A stretch of DNA of 62,657 nt from Ichthyophonus hoferi (taxonomy: Eukaryota; Opisthokonta; Ichthyosporea; Ichthyophonida; Ichthyophonidae). The stretch is taken from the NCBI GenBank assembly GCA_002751075.1, contig NAOQ01000232.1:32621-95277 (forward strand), given 5' to 3'. Under the pieces are notes generated by a model. That model saw only the letters and a list, made by a program, of their open reading frames with translations, did no database searches and was not told where the DNA came from. Positions 25,387 to 36,819 of the stretch are shown in pieces. Position 1 is the first letter of the stretch; each line of letters opens with the position of its first letter. A program made the position numbers and the translations under genes.

Positions 25387-26794
25387 TTATTCCTTTATAA
25401 TGACGCCCAGTTCCTTCAAACCATCCAATTGTCTCAGTTTTTGAATTTCCTGTTGTAACTTTTTCTCATCGGATGTAGTGGGGCCTTTTATATTGGCATA
25501 TTTGGCCTAAATGGAATAGGTATGGTATGATAGGAAGGGAGGGAGGATAGATGATCGAGATGTAGAGAATATCTTAATACTGATAGGTCTGGGCTTAATT
25601 AAATGTTAACATTAATTAGTGCTGGATTTATTTAACTACGTGATCTTTTAGTTGGTTGTCTTATTGAAATATTTATTATGTATATATGTATGTATGTAGC
25701 TTTTACGGTAGTTATGAATAGAGCACAAATAATAAAATAATAAGACTGTAATTGTGCATATATATATATATGTGTATATGAATAAATGCAATTCTATCTG
25801 CCATTGTACCTGATATATATGAATGAATGTAAAGGAATGTTTGTGTATGTATCTGTATATAAGTATAATATGTAATATATGTGCTTGTAATTATGCCCAA
25901 AAAAACTTATGTCGTCAACTTCATTGTCACATTGGAGGGATATGTATAATAAATACTATGACAATTTCACTTTTTCCGGAGAAAGATGATTAGGTATATT
26001 CTAGCATCACATACCATATTCTACTTTATTATATCATATCATGTCATACCACACTATACTACACAAGCTAGTAAAAAACAATATAGTATATCATACTGTA
26101 CCATATCATATCATTATCATATCATATCATATCAAATTATAAATGTTAATAAGAACTGATACAATATATCATGCTATATCATATCATAACATGTCTTACT
26201 ATACTATACTATACTATAAAAACGTAATAGTATCCACACATACGTGTGCTTAATAACAGCTATACATAAAATATATATAAGTTCTTTTTTCTTTCCTCAG
26301 TAGACCTAACTTTTAGAGTCATTCTACCAGTTCAGTAATACATCCTTTTTCTTTCCTTCTAACAACTAATAATGCTATAAAATATTAAGACAAACAATTT
26401 TATAATATATATTAATTACATATTATTGTAAAATAAAACGAAAAACACCATAACATACATGTGTGTATTATAGTATGCTTTAGCATATGTAGCATGGGTT
26501 ACATAGTAAGTTGAAGTATATGTTACTTGGTAGATTATAATATATTGTATAGGTTATATAGTAGATGATAATATATGTGGTATAGGATGTATATACTATG
26601 GTATCATATATGGTATAGGTTGTATAGTATATGTGTATCTTGATAACAACTGAGCTAACCTTTACTCTCTTCATTTCTTTCATGAACACAGAGAGTACAG
26701 GATCGATTTCCGCTTTGGTAGCTAGACCCCGCAACGAAATAAGGGGTAACGTGGTCTGCATAGCAGCGACACATCGAGTGGAGGAACAAAACAT
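25387..26794 (-). CDS. ATP5PF: Mitochondrial ATP synthase coupling factor 6
   Basis: Subunit F6 of the peripheral stalk of the mitochondrial F1Fo ATP synthase. Two exons on the minus strand: 26794-26660 (45 codons, donor GTTAGC) and 25506-25387 (39 codons plus TAA), joined in phase 0 to give 84 residues. The N-terminus (MFCSSTRCVAAMQTTLPLIS, then LRGLATK) looks like a mitochondrial presequence: Arg/Ser-rich and without acids. Then comes EIDPVLSVFMKEMKRVK, which parallels the ELDPIQKLFVDKIREYK block of animal F6. A gap with KGPTTSDEKKLQQEIQKL follows, parallel to GGPVDASSEYQQELERELFKL. The C-terminal Phe/Pro-rich extension of vertebrate F6 is absent, so the protein is shorter than the usual 100-108 residues. 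The intron (about 1.15 kb) is full of CATAT and TATAG-type repeats. Confidence 0.75.
26026..26225. repeat. CATAT/CTATA microsatellites in ATP5PF intron
   Basis: Runs of ATATC and ACTAT units. The latter are the complement of the TATAG arrays seen elsewhere, so on the sense strand of this minus-strand gene they also read TATAG. Confidence 0.8.
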
Positions 26795-27234
26795 GTTGTT
26801 AAAAATGAAAATATTTGTTCAAGGACTTAGGCTTAGCTTGTACCTATATAAAAAGATACAAGAAAAAATGAGTGTAAGTAAAGGCGATAGGGAAAGGGAA
26901 GGAAGTGAAATTAGGCAAATGAAGAGAAGAAAAGAAAAATGTAGAGGGGGAAAGAAAACAACGTGGTGCGGAGAGAGAGAGAGAGATGAAGTACAGTATA
27001 AGGATAAAATGATATGTTAACTGTGTATGTTGGTACATTTATTGTATACATACGTTTATAGTATCTAAAGCAAGTGTATACACGCGTAGTCGTGTCGTAT
27101 TTGCTTACAACCTCTGTAAGAATGAAAATGGAATACAACAAAATATAAGTATGTGCTCACCTTTGCCTTTCTTTTCTAATCCACTATTCTAGCTATTATT
27201 TTTTGGTATTATTATTATTATTATGATTATTATG

Positions 27235-27295
<61 letters not shown>

Positions 27296-27998
27296 NNNNN
27301 NNNNNNNNNNNNNNNNNNNNNNNNNNNNNNNNNNNNNNNNNNNNNNNNNNNNNNNNNNNNNNNNNNNNNNNNNNNNNNNNNNNNNNNNNNNNNNNNNNNN
27401 NNNNNNNNNNNNNNNNNNNNNNNNNNNNNNNNNNNNNNNNNNNNNNNNNNNNNNNNNNNNNNNNNNNNNNNNNNNNNNNNNNNNNNNNNNNNNNNNNNNN
27501 NNNNNNNNNNNNNNNNNNNNNNNNNNNNNNNNNNNNNNNNNNNNNNNNNNNNNNNNNNNNNNNNNNNNNNNNNNNNNNNNNNNNNNNNNNNNNNNNNNNN
27601 NNNNNNNNNNNNNNNNNNNNNNNNNNNNNNNNNNNNNNNNNNNNNNNNNNNNNNNNNNNNNNNNNNNNNNNNNNNNNNNNNNNNNNNNNNNNNNNNNNNN
27701 NNNNNNNNNNNNNNNNNNNNNNNNNNNNNNNNNNNNNNNNNNNNNNNNNNNNNNNNNNNNNNNNNNNNNNNNNNNNNNNNNATTATTATTATTATTATTA
27801 TTATTATTATTTTAACCCGTAAGGCTCAGCGATTAACCTATCACTTCGCAACAATATACACTATATTTATGTATGGAATTCTATTGGTGTCTTTATTGGT
27901 ATGAATTTTATGAATTAAAATTTGTTAAATACTACTGGCTTCATTTATGTTTGGCTAATAAAATATTAGTGATATAAATATAAAAATAGATAAAAACA
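26795..27998. other. Intergenic with purine-rich tract and gapped ATT microsatellite
   Basis: Upstream of ATP5PF lies a GA-rich stretch (about 26860-27000). Next is an ATT trinucleotide array (27200-27820) interrupted by a 486-base N gap (27296-27781). No gene recognised. Confidence 0.7.
27296..27781. other. Sequence gap (N run) inside ATT microsatellite
   Basis: 486 N flanked by ATT repeats on both sides, an assembly gap in a simple repeat. Confidence 0.99.
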
Positions 27999-28151
27999 AT
28001 GCAGCGGCGTGGCGACGCAGTCAACTTGCGCAAGTTGGTATGTGAATATAATGGCACCGCATTTCATAATCGAGCCACTCAGCGAGTCGCATTGATTCGT
28101 GGAAATCTTGTATCCATAAGAACCTCAACACTGGTTTTCATTGAAAATTAG
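27999..28151 (+). CDS. Candidate 50-residue ORF, GC-richer than surroundings
   Basis: ATG to TAG frame beginning MQRRGDAVNLRKLVCEYNGT and ending TLVFIEN. The first 40 bases are clearly GC-richer than the flanks. A TTG|GTATGT junction at residue 13 matches the donor consensus used by genes in this window, so this could equally be a first coding exon ending at 28039. No partner exon was found before the fold-back repeat that starts at 28205. Not recognised; could be part of a mobile element. Confidence 0.3.
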   Translation: MQRRGDAVNLRKLVCEYNGTAFHNRATQRVALIRGNLVSIRTSTLVFIEN

Positions 28152-28204
28152 TATAAATTCTAAATCATTTTCATACAAATTTTAACTTTCTACAATATTC
28201 AATA

Positions 28205-28915
28205 TAGATATTTGTTGAAGTGTTTCAGCTCCTACTAGTGTCTGGCTGAATAATTCATGATGTCTTGTACAAAAATAACTATGGTTTATATAGCTTTGAA
28301 CCTCTAAATGTTAAGTAGCGTTTAGAGTGTGGTTTCAATCGATGATTAGGAATTAGACATTAATTAATGATCCTATGAATAAGTATTGGACAATTGTTTG
28401 ATAACAACTTATGTTAATTAAGTTCCAGAATGATCCTTTGAGTAATTATTAAACAATAGGAACGCAACCCAACTGCTATCTAATATGTTGACAGCAACAT
28501 CTTGTTCAATAATTTACTCTAAGGATCATTTTGGAACTTACTTAACATAAATTGTTAGCAAGAAGTTGTCTAATAATTATAAAAAAATCATTCTGAATGT
28601 TATGTAATACATATATATCTTCAATTACCATGTGTGATTACATACTAATAACCAACACTCTTTAAAGCCATGGTAAGTTCACGTTCTAGACTGTACTAAA
28701 CATCTAGTTCTAATTAATTACAATTAGTGTCTATGTAATTAAATAATTATCATTAATTAGTGTCAAACTCCAAATCACCGATTGAAACCATATAATAGAT
28801 GCTACTTAACCTTTAGAGGTTCTATTCCACATAAACCATAAGTATTTTTGTGCAAGACATCTTGAAGTATTTAGCCTAACACCAATAGAGGCTAAAATAT
28901 TTCAACATTATATTT
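28205..28915. repeat. Nested fold-back (MITE-like) element
   Basis: The outer arms (about 28205-28385 and 28700-28915) are inverted copies: GATGTCTTGTACAAAAATAACTATGGTTTAT against the complement of ATAAACCATAAGTATTTTTGTGCAAGACATC. Both also carry AACCTCTAAA.GTTAAGTAGC. An inner inverted pair lies at 28422-28457 and 28505-28545 (GTTCCAGAATGATCCTTTGAG, complement GTTCCAAAATGATCCTTAGAG). No coding frame. Related pieces are in DARS1 intron 17 and at 60535-60780. Confidence 0.85.
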
Positions 28916-28919
28916 CAGA

Positions 28920-30319
28920 GTGAAACGGCAAACAGATGTAAAAAACAATTTCCAATGTAGTAGTTAGGAACTACCTATAATACACAACCAATCAGGTCAT
29001 TCCGGTTAGGATGACACTCATTAATAAGCAATGTGGTTGGTGTTAAATAATTATTTAATACCTGAATAGAAATATTTATAATGATCGACTATATAAGTAT
29101 ATTTATAAATGAAGATATAATTCATAAATGTATGTACACATAATTATAAAACAAGGAATGATATGTAGATATGTAAATATGCTTAATCTATGAACACACT
29201 TGTCTATTGTTAAATGGTTTATAAATATTTTAATATATGGTAATATAACATATGATTATATACTCTAAATAAATTTATAGATAAATATAGTGTATAAAGA
29301 TAGATATGTACATGATAATATAGTATATGACTATACTTCTATACAGCTGTGCAATCCATTTAAATCTGAATGATTACATATTGTATAGACATGTATTTGG
29401 CATATGAACGTATTTTTATATACATTGACGTGATTATATTATATATTATTATAATTATACATGCTTGTATAGATCATTATATTTTAAAGCAGGAGTATTG
29501 AATTGTTTTTAAATATTTCTTTATATAGCTATATTATTTTTAATTTTTATGACACATGTAGTCTGGAAAAATAGTTAGTGCAAGCTATTGGTGTTCAATA
29601 ATTCAATGGCAATCCAAGATAATCGATTAAGATTGAACCAACCCATAGCAGAGATTCTGCGACTACATAAGAAGTCATTTCAGATCATGTGTTGAGGTCT
29701 AGATAGCACATTGCTTAAGCATCCGGACTAAAACAAGTCCTGCTGTTTTATTTTAACAACAATAAATATGTATTATTATATCTGTACTCTGTGTATTCAA
29801 AGAGACACGTTAGAACTCCCCTTAATATAATATATATATATATTCTAAATGAATATAGGTCACATGAGTGCTGCTGGTTTTACTTATTATCTCCAATATT
29901 GTAAGACCTTAAATATTTATTAAATTAAATTTTTTTTTTGGAAGAACGTGCATACTTTTGTACAAGAAAATTTTTTTTAAGTAAACTGACAGCAAAGATT
30001 ATCACTTATAAATCAATAAATACATACATTTTTTATTTTAATCAACCAGTTTTCTTGTTTTACTTTAGCTTTAAAAGGTACATAAAATCCTAACATAGAT
30101 GCATTATAATTTCTGGTGTGCTGATTGGACACGCACATACCCCAGCTACTGAGTATTAATAATGACTATGTATACTACGTGGGCTAAATAAGGGTGTATT
30201 ATGAATTACCTAATTAACTAATAATAAACTACGAATAGTTGTTTCTTAGCCTAGTATCTAATAAACAAATTACTAAGTAATCTATAGAGTATATTGTATT
30301 TAAAAAATATAAAATAACT
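28920..30319. other. Intergenic, nothing recognised
   Basis: Very AT-rich. About 29570-29780 is a slightly GC-richer stretch ending in an AATAAA-like sequence, without an open frame I would defend. Confidence 0.5.
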
Positions 30320-30900
30320 CCGTTAATGACAGAACTCTCTTTTGATTTCTGAAGTAGTCTATATGTAAAATGCTCTATTTAGAAAGAAAAAAAGTCTCTG
30401 CCTGAAATAGGTCTGGGACTCTTTATTCTGCAGTGATACTAAAAAATGGCTATACAGGTTTTATCTTAAATTCCCTGTTTATAATTGCGACTGCCATTTA
30501 AAAATGGGAAAAATCATAGTGACACAAGCTGAAAGCAACAGATGGCTGGTTAACAATTAATTTTCATGTTAGAGTTTAAAGAAATCCAATTTCGGTGATA
30601 GTCAAGATGACGACTTCAGCATGTGTAGTAATTATCTCACCCATGTTCAGGGTGGTAGCCAGCTATTGCAAACAGAGAATTAGGATAAAAATTATACAGT
30701 CTTTTTCAACATCACTAAAGAATTAAGAGACCCTAGAGACCCGAGAGACCCGAATGTGTATTAAAACCGTAATATATTTTTTAATATATCATGTTATATA
30801 TGAACTATTTCAGATCTCCGCATTAATTAATTCGATAATTATAACTATGACTACTTTGTTTGTGCTGTGCATGTAACTATATTGGACAAGGAGCTAGTTA
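30320..30900. repeat. Fold-back element of repeat family A
   Basis: The left arm (30320-30500: AATGCTCTATTTAGAAAG, ATTCTGCAGTGATACT, TTTTATCTTAAATTCCCTG) is the inverted partner of the right arm (30620-30870: CCCATGTTCAGGGTGGTAGCC, AGAATTAGGATAAAAATTATACAG). The right arm alone corresponds to 11455-11725, and 54195-54430 is the same unit inverted. Confidence 0.75.
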
Positions 30901-31825
30901 ATTTAATCAGATAGTCTTAAAACATATTGCTACTCCTTTATTTATATAAGGAAACAAGATTAATTAGGATGATTTAAATTCTAATTCATCCGCTTTAAGA
31001 ATAAATTATTATTAATAGTCTATCTTCTTATTTCAATACATCAAGTTGTTATTCGTATAATATGCCTATCAAATTGAACTACATATATAATTAAGTTTAA
31101 AACAGTTTTATTTGTAATTATTTTATGCTAAAGTTTTATTAGTTTATACATAGTATGCTATATCTTACGAGTATTAAGGTCTCTATATGCGACAGGACCG
31201 AGAAATATAATTTTACTCTGATTAACAATACGGTATTGCTTGCTTTTATACTTTTATAATAATAATTGGTTATTGTCAAATATACATGAGAAAATGACAA
31301 CAACACTGACTGGGATAAATAACAAGAAGATATATTAGACCATCAGGTGAAACGATGTACATATTCTAATTAGCCATTGGCATACATCGCGGCAACCTAT
31401 ACAGTTCGACATATGTGCATATGTTGTTAACAACATATAAATGTGTTATTAAGACTAATTCTATGCCAGGATTTTTAAATTTTGAAAAAAAGTAGTTGTA
31501 TATATTGCCATAAGAAAGTGGCATAGTAATTGAAACCTACATTGAAACAGCTATTGATTCTATTGAAGAGTTGGCTTAAGCATTCATTGTTTTTAACTTT
31601 AGAAAATTATTTGTAGAATATTGTTTAGTAGCCTCCTGTTCACTGAGGGTGCGGCTCAATAATAATAATAAAATATATAGTTAAATATAAACTATTAAAT
31701 TAGTTTTTTTGCACCAGATTCAAAAACTAAATAGCAGGCTACCTTATATATTAAGTTTTGAAAAAATATAATAATTAATATCTTACACAAGTAAACTTCA
31801 TTTTACCCTCATAGATCATAAATAT
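30901..31825. other. Intergenic, nothing recognised
   Basis: AT-rich spacer downstream of the minus-strand gene at 31826. No gene seen; it includes short AATAATAATAA runs near 31660. Confidence 0.5.
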
Positions 31826-33598
31826 TCAGTTCATAAATCCTGCAAATCTTGAAACTTTCTTTGAACTTTTGATGTATATGGAATCCCTTCTTAATTTCTG
31901 TTTCCGATTATAACTATTCCTTTTACCCAAGCAATCTAACTGTCCAACAAAGGTTACTTCAATAGGACCCGAAATGCATTGTTGACTATTTGGATTAACT
32001 ACTGTAATATTTTGGTTAGAGACATGTTGCACATAGTGTGGTGGATCATGAGTATACGGTAATGTACAGTTAACTGACTGTGTGTGTGAATCAGGCGATA
32101 TAGACAGCATATTCATAGGTGTAGCTGCGTGGTTAGGAAAAACAGTCTTTTGGGAATATTGACTGTGAGAGTAGCGGGATGATTGCTGAGGTTGAGGTGT
32201 AACTTGAAACCATTCATGCAGCCGGTTTCCTCTCTCTCTGTATTCTTCATTTCTTAAGCATGGCTTAGAGCACATCTTCTGTTCGACTTGCGTTATCTGA
32301 AACCATTCTTGCAATTTATTTTCTCTCTCTTTATATTCCTTTATTTTTTTCTCAGGCCAGTAATGTAGCTCTTGATTGACTGGAGACGTAGAAGTTGGTA
32401 GTTTCATCTTGTTTATGTTTGGAGAGGTTGGATGAGAAACAAAATTTATTGATTCATATGTTTCTCGGTGATTACACTGGAATTTCTCAGGTGGTGACGG
32501 TATATATGAAGCTAAAGTACCAGAAGATGCTTGAAAACAAAGGGGACTATCCCAGTCCCGCTTATCTTCATATACCTGCTGGCAGCACTGCATATCATTA
32601 CACAGACTTTGTTTTTTGCGTTCTGCTGGTACCACACTTGTTGATTCCATTACTCCTTTTACTTCTGCACTTTTTTTCTCCTCATCTGAATCCATTGACT
32701 CATATATGAAACTAGTATATTGCATACTCTGGGGATGGACCTCCATCTCATTCTCCTTGTACCGGTTAAGCTCATCCTGTATGGCTAAGATCTCACTTGC
32801 TGTCCGCCACGATGGCAGCATTCGTCTGTCATAGAGCACAGACGATAATGTGTCTGTAACAATAACGTCAGGGGCAAATCGAATTTTTTTATATTTACAA
32901 CCGTTGATGTGAGGGAGTTGGTTGTTCGAATGTGCCATTCCTGAATTTTGCAAAATTGATGTAGTACAAAAGGGTACATTTTCCTGACCGTGATTGTTAG
33001 GTTGTATTATGCTAGTTTTTCCTTCACGTGTTTCGCTTTCTATATTATTATTTGCCTGTTCATAATTGAAAGTAGAAGAATTCTTTTTAAAAACGGAATT
33101 CTCGGTGGTTACCCGTCTGCGAAGCTTGGCTTTGGCGTTGGGGAAATTTATTCCAGCACTAGGAATGCCTGGATCCGAGAAAGACCTTGTTAACAAACTG
33201 GGTTCAACCCCAACTCCATTATTTTGAGTTCTATTTACTACTTCTTGGAATTGTATTTTAGCATCGTCAGCATTTACCAAATTTTCTAAAGGGGATATTA
33301 TTGTGTCATTCTCATACACTCGCTCGGCCAAATGGTCAAAAGATGCGTGAAAAACAGGCTTTCCCTTTTTCCATTTTTTTGGTAGTGGAGGTTTGATTAT
33401 ACTACTGGCACTTAAGCATGAATCGGTATTTTGAAAAGAAGCGCTAGTTACACATACAGGTGCAGTTTTTATGTCTGAAGATGGGGAGTCTGAAAAGAAC
33501 TTACTGACCAGTACAGATAACGTCTTTTTAAAAGGGTTAATAAAAATCATTATAGCCGTGATTTTATCTCTACTACAGCAATATATGAATCCGCGCAA
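31826..33598 (-). CDS. Intronless protein with PHACTR-type PP1-binding module
   Basis: Single 590-codon frame. Residues 238-292 carry the order known from the C-terminus of phosphatase and actin regulators (PHACTR): KIRF (238-241, RVxF-like), a hydrophobic pair in DVIV, YDRR (256-259), Trp264, then ELNRYKENEMEVHPQS (276-291). In PHACTR1 this RVxF-phi-phi-R-W string wraps protein phosphatase 1 and reshapes its substrate groove. A PP1 regulatory role is therefore inferred. No RPEL actin-binding repeat was seen, and about 300 residues follow the module, whereas in PHACTR it is C-terminal. Two related repeats occur at 418-436 (EYKERENKLQEWFQITQ) and 449-467 (EYRERGNRLHEWFQVTP). The rest is Ser/Asn/Gln-rich and probably disordered; basic runs lie near residue 75 and at the C-terminus. 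Start choice (Met1 or Met17) is uncertain. Lack of introns in an intron-rich region suggests a retrocopy or single-exon gene. Confidence 0.8.
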   Translation of the reverse strand: MRGFIYCCSRDKITAIMIFINPFKKTLSVLVSKFFSDSPSSDIKTAPVCVTSASFQNTDSCLSASSIIKPPLPKKWKKGKPVFHASFDHLAERVYENDTIISPLENLVNADDAKIQFQEVVNRTQNNGVGVEPSLLTRSFSDPGIPSAGINFPNAKAKLRRRVTTENSVFKKNSSTFNYEQANNNIESETREGKTSIIQPNNHGQENVPFCTTSILQNSGMAHSNNQLPHINGCKYKKIRFAPDVIVTDTLSSVLYDRRMLPSWRTASEILAIQDELNRYKENEMEVHPQSMQYTSFIYESMDSDEEKKSAEVKGVMESTSVVPAERKKQSLCNDMQCCQQVYEDKRDWDSPLCFQASSGTLASYIPSPPEKFQCNHRETYESINFVSHPTSPNINKMKLPTSTSPVNQELHYWPEKKIKEYKERENKLQEWFQITQVEQKMCSKPCLRNEEYRERGNRLHEWFQVTPQPQQSSRYSHSQYSQKTVFPNHAATPMNMLSISPDSHTQSVNCTLPYTHDPPHYVQHVSNQNITVVNPNSQQCISGPIEVTFVGQLDCLGKRNSYNRKQKLRRDSIYIKSSKKVSRFAGFMN

Positions 33599-36239
33599 AA
33601 GGATCTAGAATAAATACAACCAACCTGTTTGAGAGTAGTCAGAAATAATGGTGAAAAAGTTTTAAATAGTGACTGTGAATATTTTACAAAGCAATACAAA
33701 ATAATAAAAACATAGGTATGGGTATTCGTCAATGATACGATGGAAGCAAATCACTACAGTATACGTCATTCGATGAAGATACATAGCTTAGTCGTAGGTC
33801 GGCAAAGATAGTATAGGAATTTTTTTTAAAAGTTATCTTTTGACAAGACTAACAATATTTTAAAATTAATCTTGGATTTTATTTAATGTTAGATTGGTTC
33901 TGCTGCAAGTGTTATTTTATTAACTATCAAGCAATACCGCTACATGCTCCGATCCTGAAAAGAATCCTAAAATTTTAAAGGCTTTTGGAATCAGAACAAG
34001 CACCAATTATTACATGCACTACTCAGCTTTTTTATTTATGAAAACAATATTTATATGGAGCGATGGGGAATGTGGGAGTAAATTTATAGGTATTTTACAC
34101 TTTGAAATCAATCCATTCAAAACAACGCCATCCTAATAGATGAATCAGATACTCATATCTAGCGATAAAATTATGCCATATGATTGGTTGTAATTATTGG
34201 CTTCTTATCTAATGTCGTGACCGTGACCTCACAATAAATATGATTTGATTACCTAATTTGGACACTTCGAGCTTTATACCCATTCCAATTATAAACTAGG
34301 TCCCACAGAAAAACTGATTCCTGTCGTATCATATTGCTTGTCGCATGTAGCATAGCAAAATATGACGATATTATAATGTATATATGCTAAAATGCAACTG
34401 CCATATTCCGTTTGCTTAAATTTTTAGTGCTCCTCGTATGCAACTTATGCGCCCTAGACAGACAAGGTTTGATTTGTAATAATTGGTTTCTGGTAATATT
34501 GATTCTTTCTTTCTTCTATATATCACAATTTAGATAACGAGTCTATGATGGTGTGGAGGAAGATACCAGCCATGTTAAGTTTTTCCACTTACTTCACCTC
34601 TAACAACTCAAATTATCAAGTATCTCTTTCAGATGACCCAATAATCATAGGCTGTCATAAATGGCCCCTTAAAATTTTCTTTAAAATTGGCCTGGAAATG
34701 TGAGTTGTTAGCCTTCGCTCAGCTTTCTATAGTGTACTACATTGCTAATACTGCTACAACTATGTGTACCTGTCTTTCTTTACATATCCTTGGTTTTTGA
34801 ACAAACCTTATTATGCCTAAATCTGTTTATCTAGGCACTGATGCTCTCTAGATTGGCCAGAGTACTAGTAATCCTTTCTTAACCTATCACTATCAAATAC
34901 TGTTTTTCCATCAGATGATGTATTTATTCTTCCTACTTGAATGGTTGCAGAGATCGTTAAGCTCTCCTTACTATTTCTCATACTTTCTTCATCTAGATCC
35001 TGACTTAATTGTTTTTTTTAGCTACCCACGTATTGCCATGTCGTTGTAGTACCAATAAGCATTTGTATGCAATACTGCTGTAATTATGTTGATTCTCAGT
35101 ACACATTTTTAATTTTCTTATAGATAACAGAATATGACGGTAATGTATTATTTATCGATTACACTTGTGATTGCATCATTATCATTTCCTTGTCTATATA
35201 GTCTGTTTGAACTTCTTGAAATATTTTTATTTTTAATAGATGGAGATACGTTATCACTCACACCCTTTACAAATAAAAACTTACTTCCACTGATTATTGG
35301 ATGAATGCCCAATATAATTAATACAATTAGGGTGCTTTCTTTTTATTGGACATTTCTACGCCCATTTAGTATTTTGTTTTGTCTTTATTAAACTTTATGT
35401 CACAATCTTTATTGATTTCGAGTAACCAAGTCAACGCAGATGAATAAAGGTCAGACCTGGTTTAATCTCTTTTTAAAAAATCTAGCTTGAATAAAAAAAA
35501 ATATAGTTACACATTTATTGAGATAGACTAATATTGTATTGGTGTAGCTCTATGTGAATTTGTTGTTTCCGTCTGTCCTACTATTCAAAAAGAAAAAGAA
35601 AGGGAATTCTGAAGATTAAAGAATTTGCAGAATTGTAGTGCATAACGACATTTGTCTTTTGTGTTTATTTGATTGTAATGATCTACAACAACTCAGTAAA
35701 ATATGGAAATGGTCTAAACAAGTTGCATCACTTTTGTGGTTTAGTAGATCTGGTGAAGGCTGGCTTACATGTATTACTTAATTGGTCATAGTGGTTTGCA
35801 TTACTTTGAATCTTGAATGCCAATTTCAGCCAATGTAATTATTTGCTCACTAAGTTGTAGTTATTATCTTATCCCTTGTAGAGAGCAGCCACAATTGCAT
35901 GTGACAAATTAAATAAACGTAAAAGACCTTTATTTATTATAACTGCATAAAAAAATAGTTGGATCCTATCACAGATAGAAATATTTTATACTTTTAAAAT
36001 AAAGTATATAATTATGTAATTATTAATTAAAATATGATGAAAAAGAGTTCTTCACCAGGTTTAAAAAAATTATTCTTTACCATTGTTACTAGGTGTTTTA
36101 CATTTGGTGTTAGTTCTCTAGTAAGGTCTATGGGATGTTGTTGTCCAAGCTAATTGTCTATGACCTAGTAATGAGGTATTTCTATATGCTACAAACCAAT
36201 CAGAGCTTTGTACGTGTCTATTGACCCTCACCATTTCAT
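33599..36239. other. Intergenic, CCAAT-rich stretch and short frames
   Basis: Upstream of the PHACTR-like gene. About 34180-34310 holds CCAAT/ATTGG boxes in both orientations. Apart from the 34545-34703 frame, nothing coding is recognised. Confidence 0.45.
34545..34703 (+). CDS. Short orphan ORF
   Basis: 52 codons beginning MMVWRKIPAMLSFSTYFTSN and ending FFKIGLEM, with a good TTTAG acceptor just upstream (34532). Composition is protein-like with a hydrophobic, basic end. No family recognised; could be a terminal exon or a repeat remnant. Confidence 0.25.
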   Translation: MMVWRKIPAMLSFSTYFTSNNSNYQVSLSDDPIIIGCHKWPLKIFFKIGLEM

Positions 36240-36700
36240 ATGTAATAAATTTCCAAAGCAATAATAAAGGTAGAATTATTTTTATTTTTTCAATCGTTCA
36301 TATATGTTAAAATCTTTTTGGAAGTTTATTTCACTAGTTTTATTATTCATTTATATTGTCTTCTGATTCTTGGGTGGTAGAAAGTTATCATATAGATTCT
36401 TTACTAAAAGGCCGACTAGTCAGGTCTGGTACAGTTGTACCATTAGAGAATGCTTGTATAGTGCCTATCTACCATCACAGTGGTTTAAATCATAATTATT
36501 GCTCATACTGCAAGTCATAGGGTAAGAGGTGTAGAGCGTATTTAAATTTGAATATTTTTTGTATATTACAAGCAGAAGCCGCAGAGACGTCAGCCTGTAC
36601 TTAGCCTATTCATAGTATTTGGATCAACTAGAAAAAAATAGAACACTGTACGTTAAAAAAAATTAGTACAACAGATACTTCTGTTTCAAATATATATATA
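36240..36700 (+). repeat. Dispersed repeat, related to 12660-13060
   Basis: ATAGATTCTTTACTAAAAGGCCGACTAG matches TTAGATACTTTACTAGAAGGCCAACTAG at 12755-12782. ACGTCAGCCTG and TACAACAGATACTTCTGTTTC also parallel the 12970-13010 end. A CCAAT box (AAACCAATCAGAG) lies just upstream at 36193. The coding remnant begins IDSLLKGRLVRSGTVVP. Broken, probably an old mobile element. Confidence 0.55.
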
Positions 36701-36819
36701 TATATATATATTGATATTCTTTGCTTAATTAATTTATACCACAAGAAGTTTTCATTCATATTGGGCATGTAGCTATATTCCACAGGAGAGTGGTTCTATT
36801 TGATAGCAGCTGCTTGAAT

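Noticed and set aside
26631-27020. Plus-strand frame overlapping ATP5PF exon 1
   Set aside because: Antisense shadow of the presequence exon, extended by a GA-rich tract.
27223-27822. Open frame of Ile/Tyr repeats across the second N gap
   Set aside because: Translation of an ATT microsatellite and N bases.
33480-33510. Possible 15-nt intron (GTAAGTTCTTTTCAG) in the PHACTR-like gene
   Set aside because: It keeps the frame either way, is shorter than any accepted spliceosomal intron in animals, and the encoded SKFFSDS is unremarkable.
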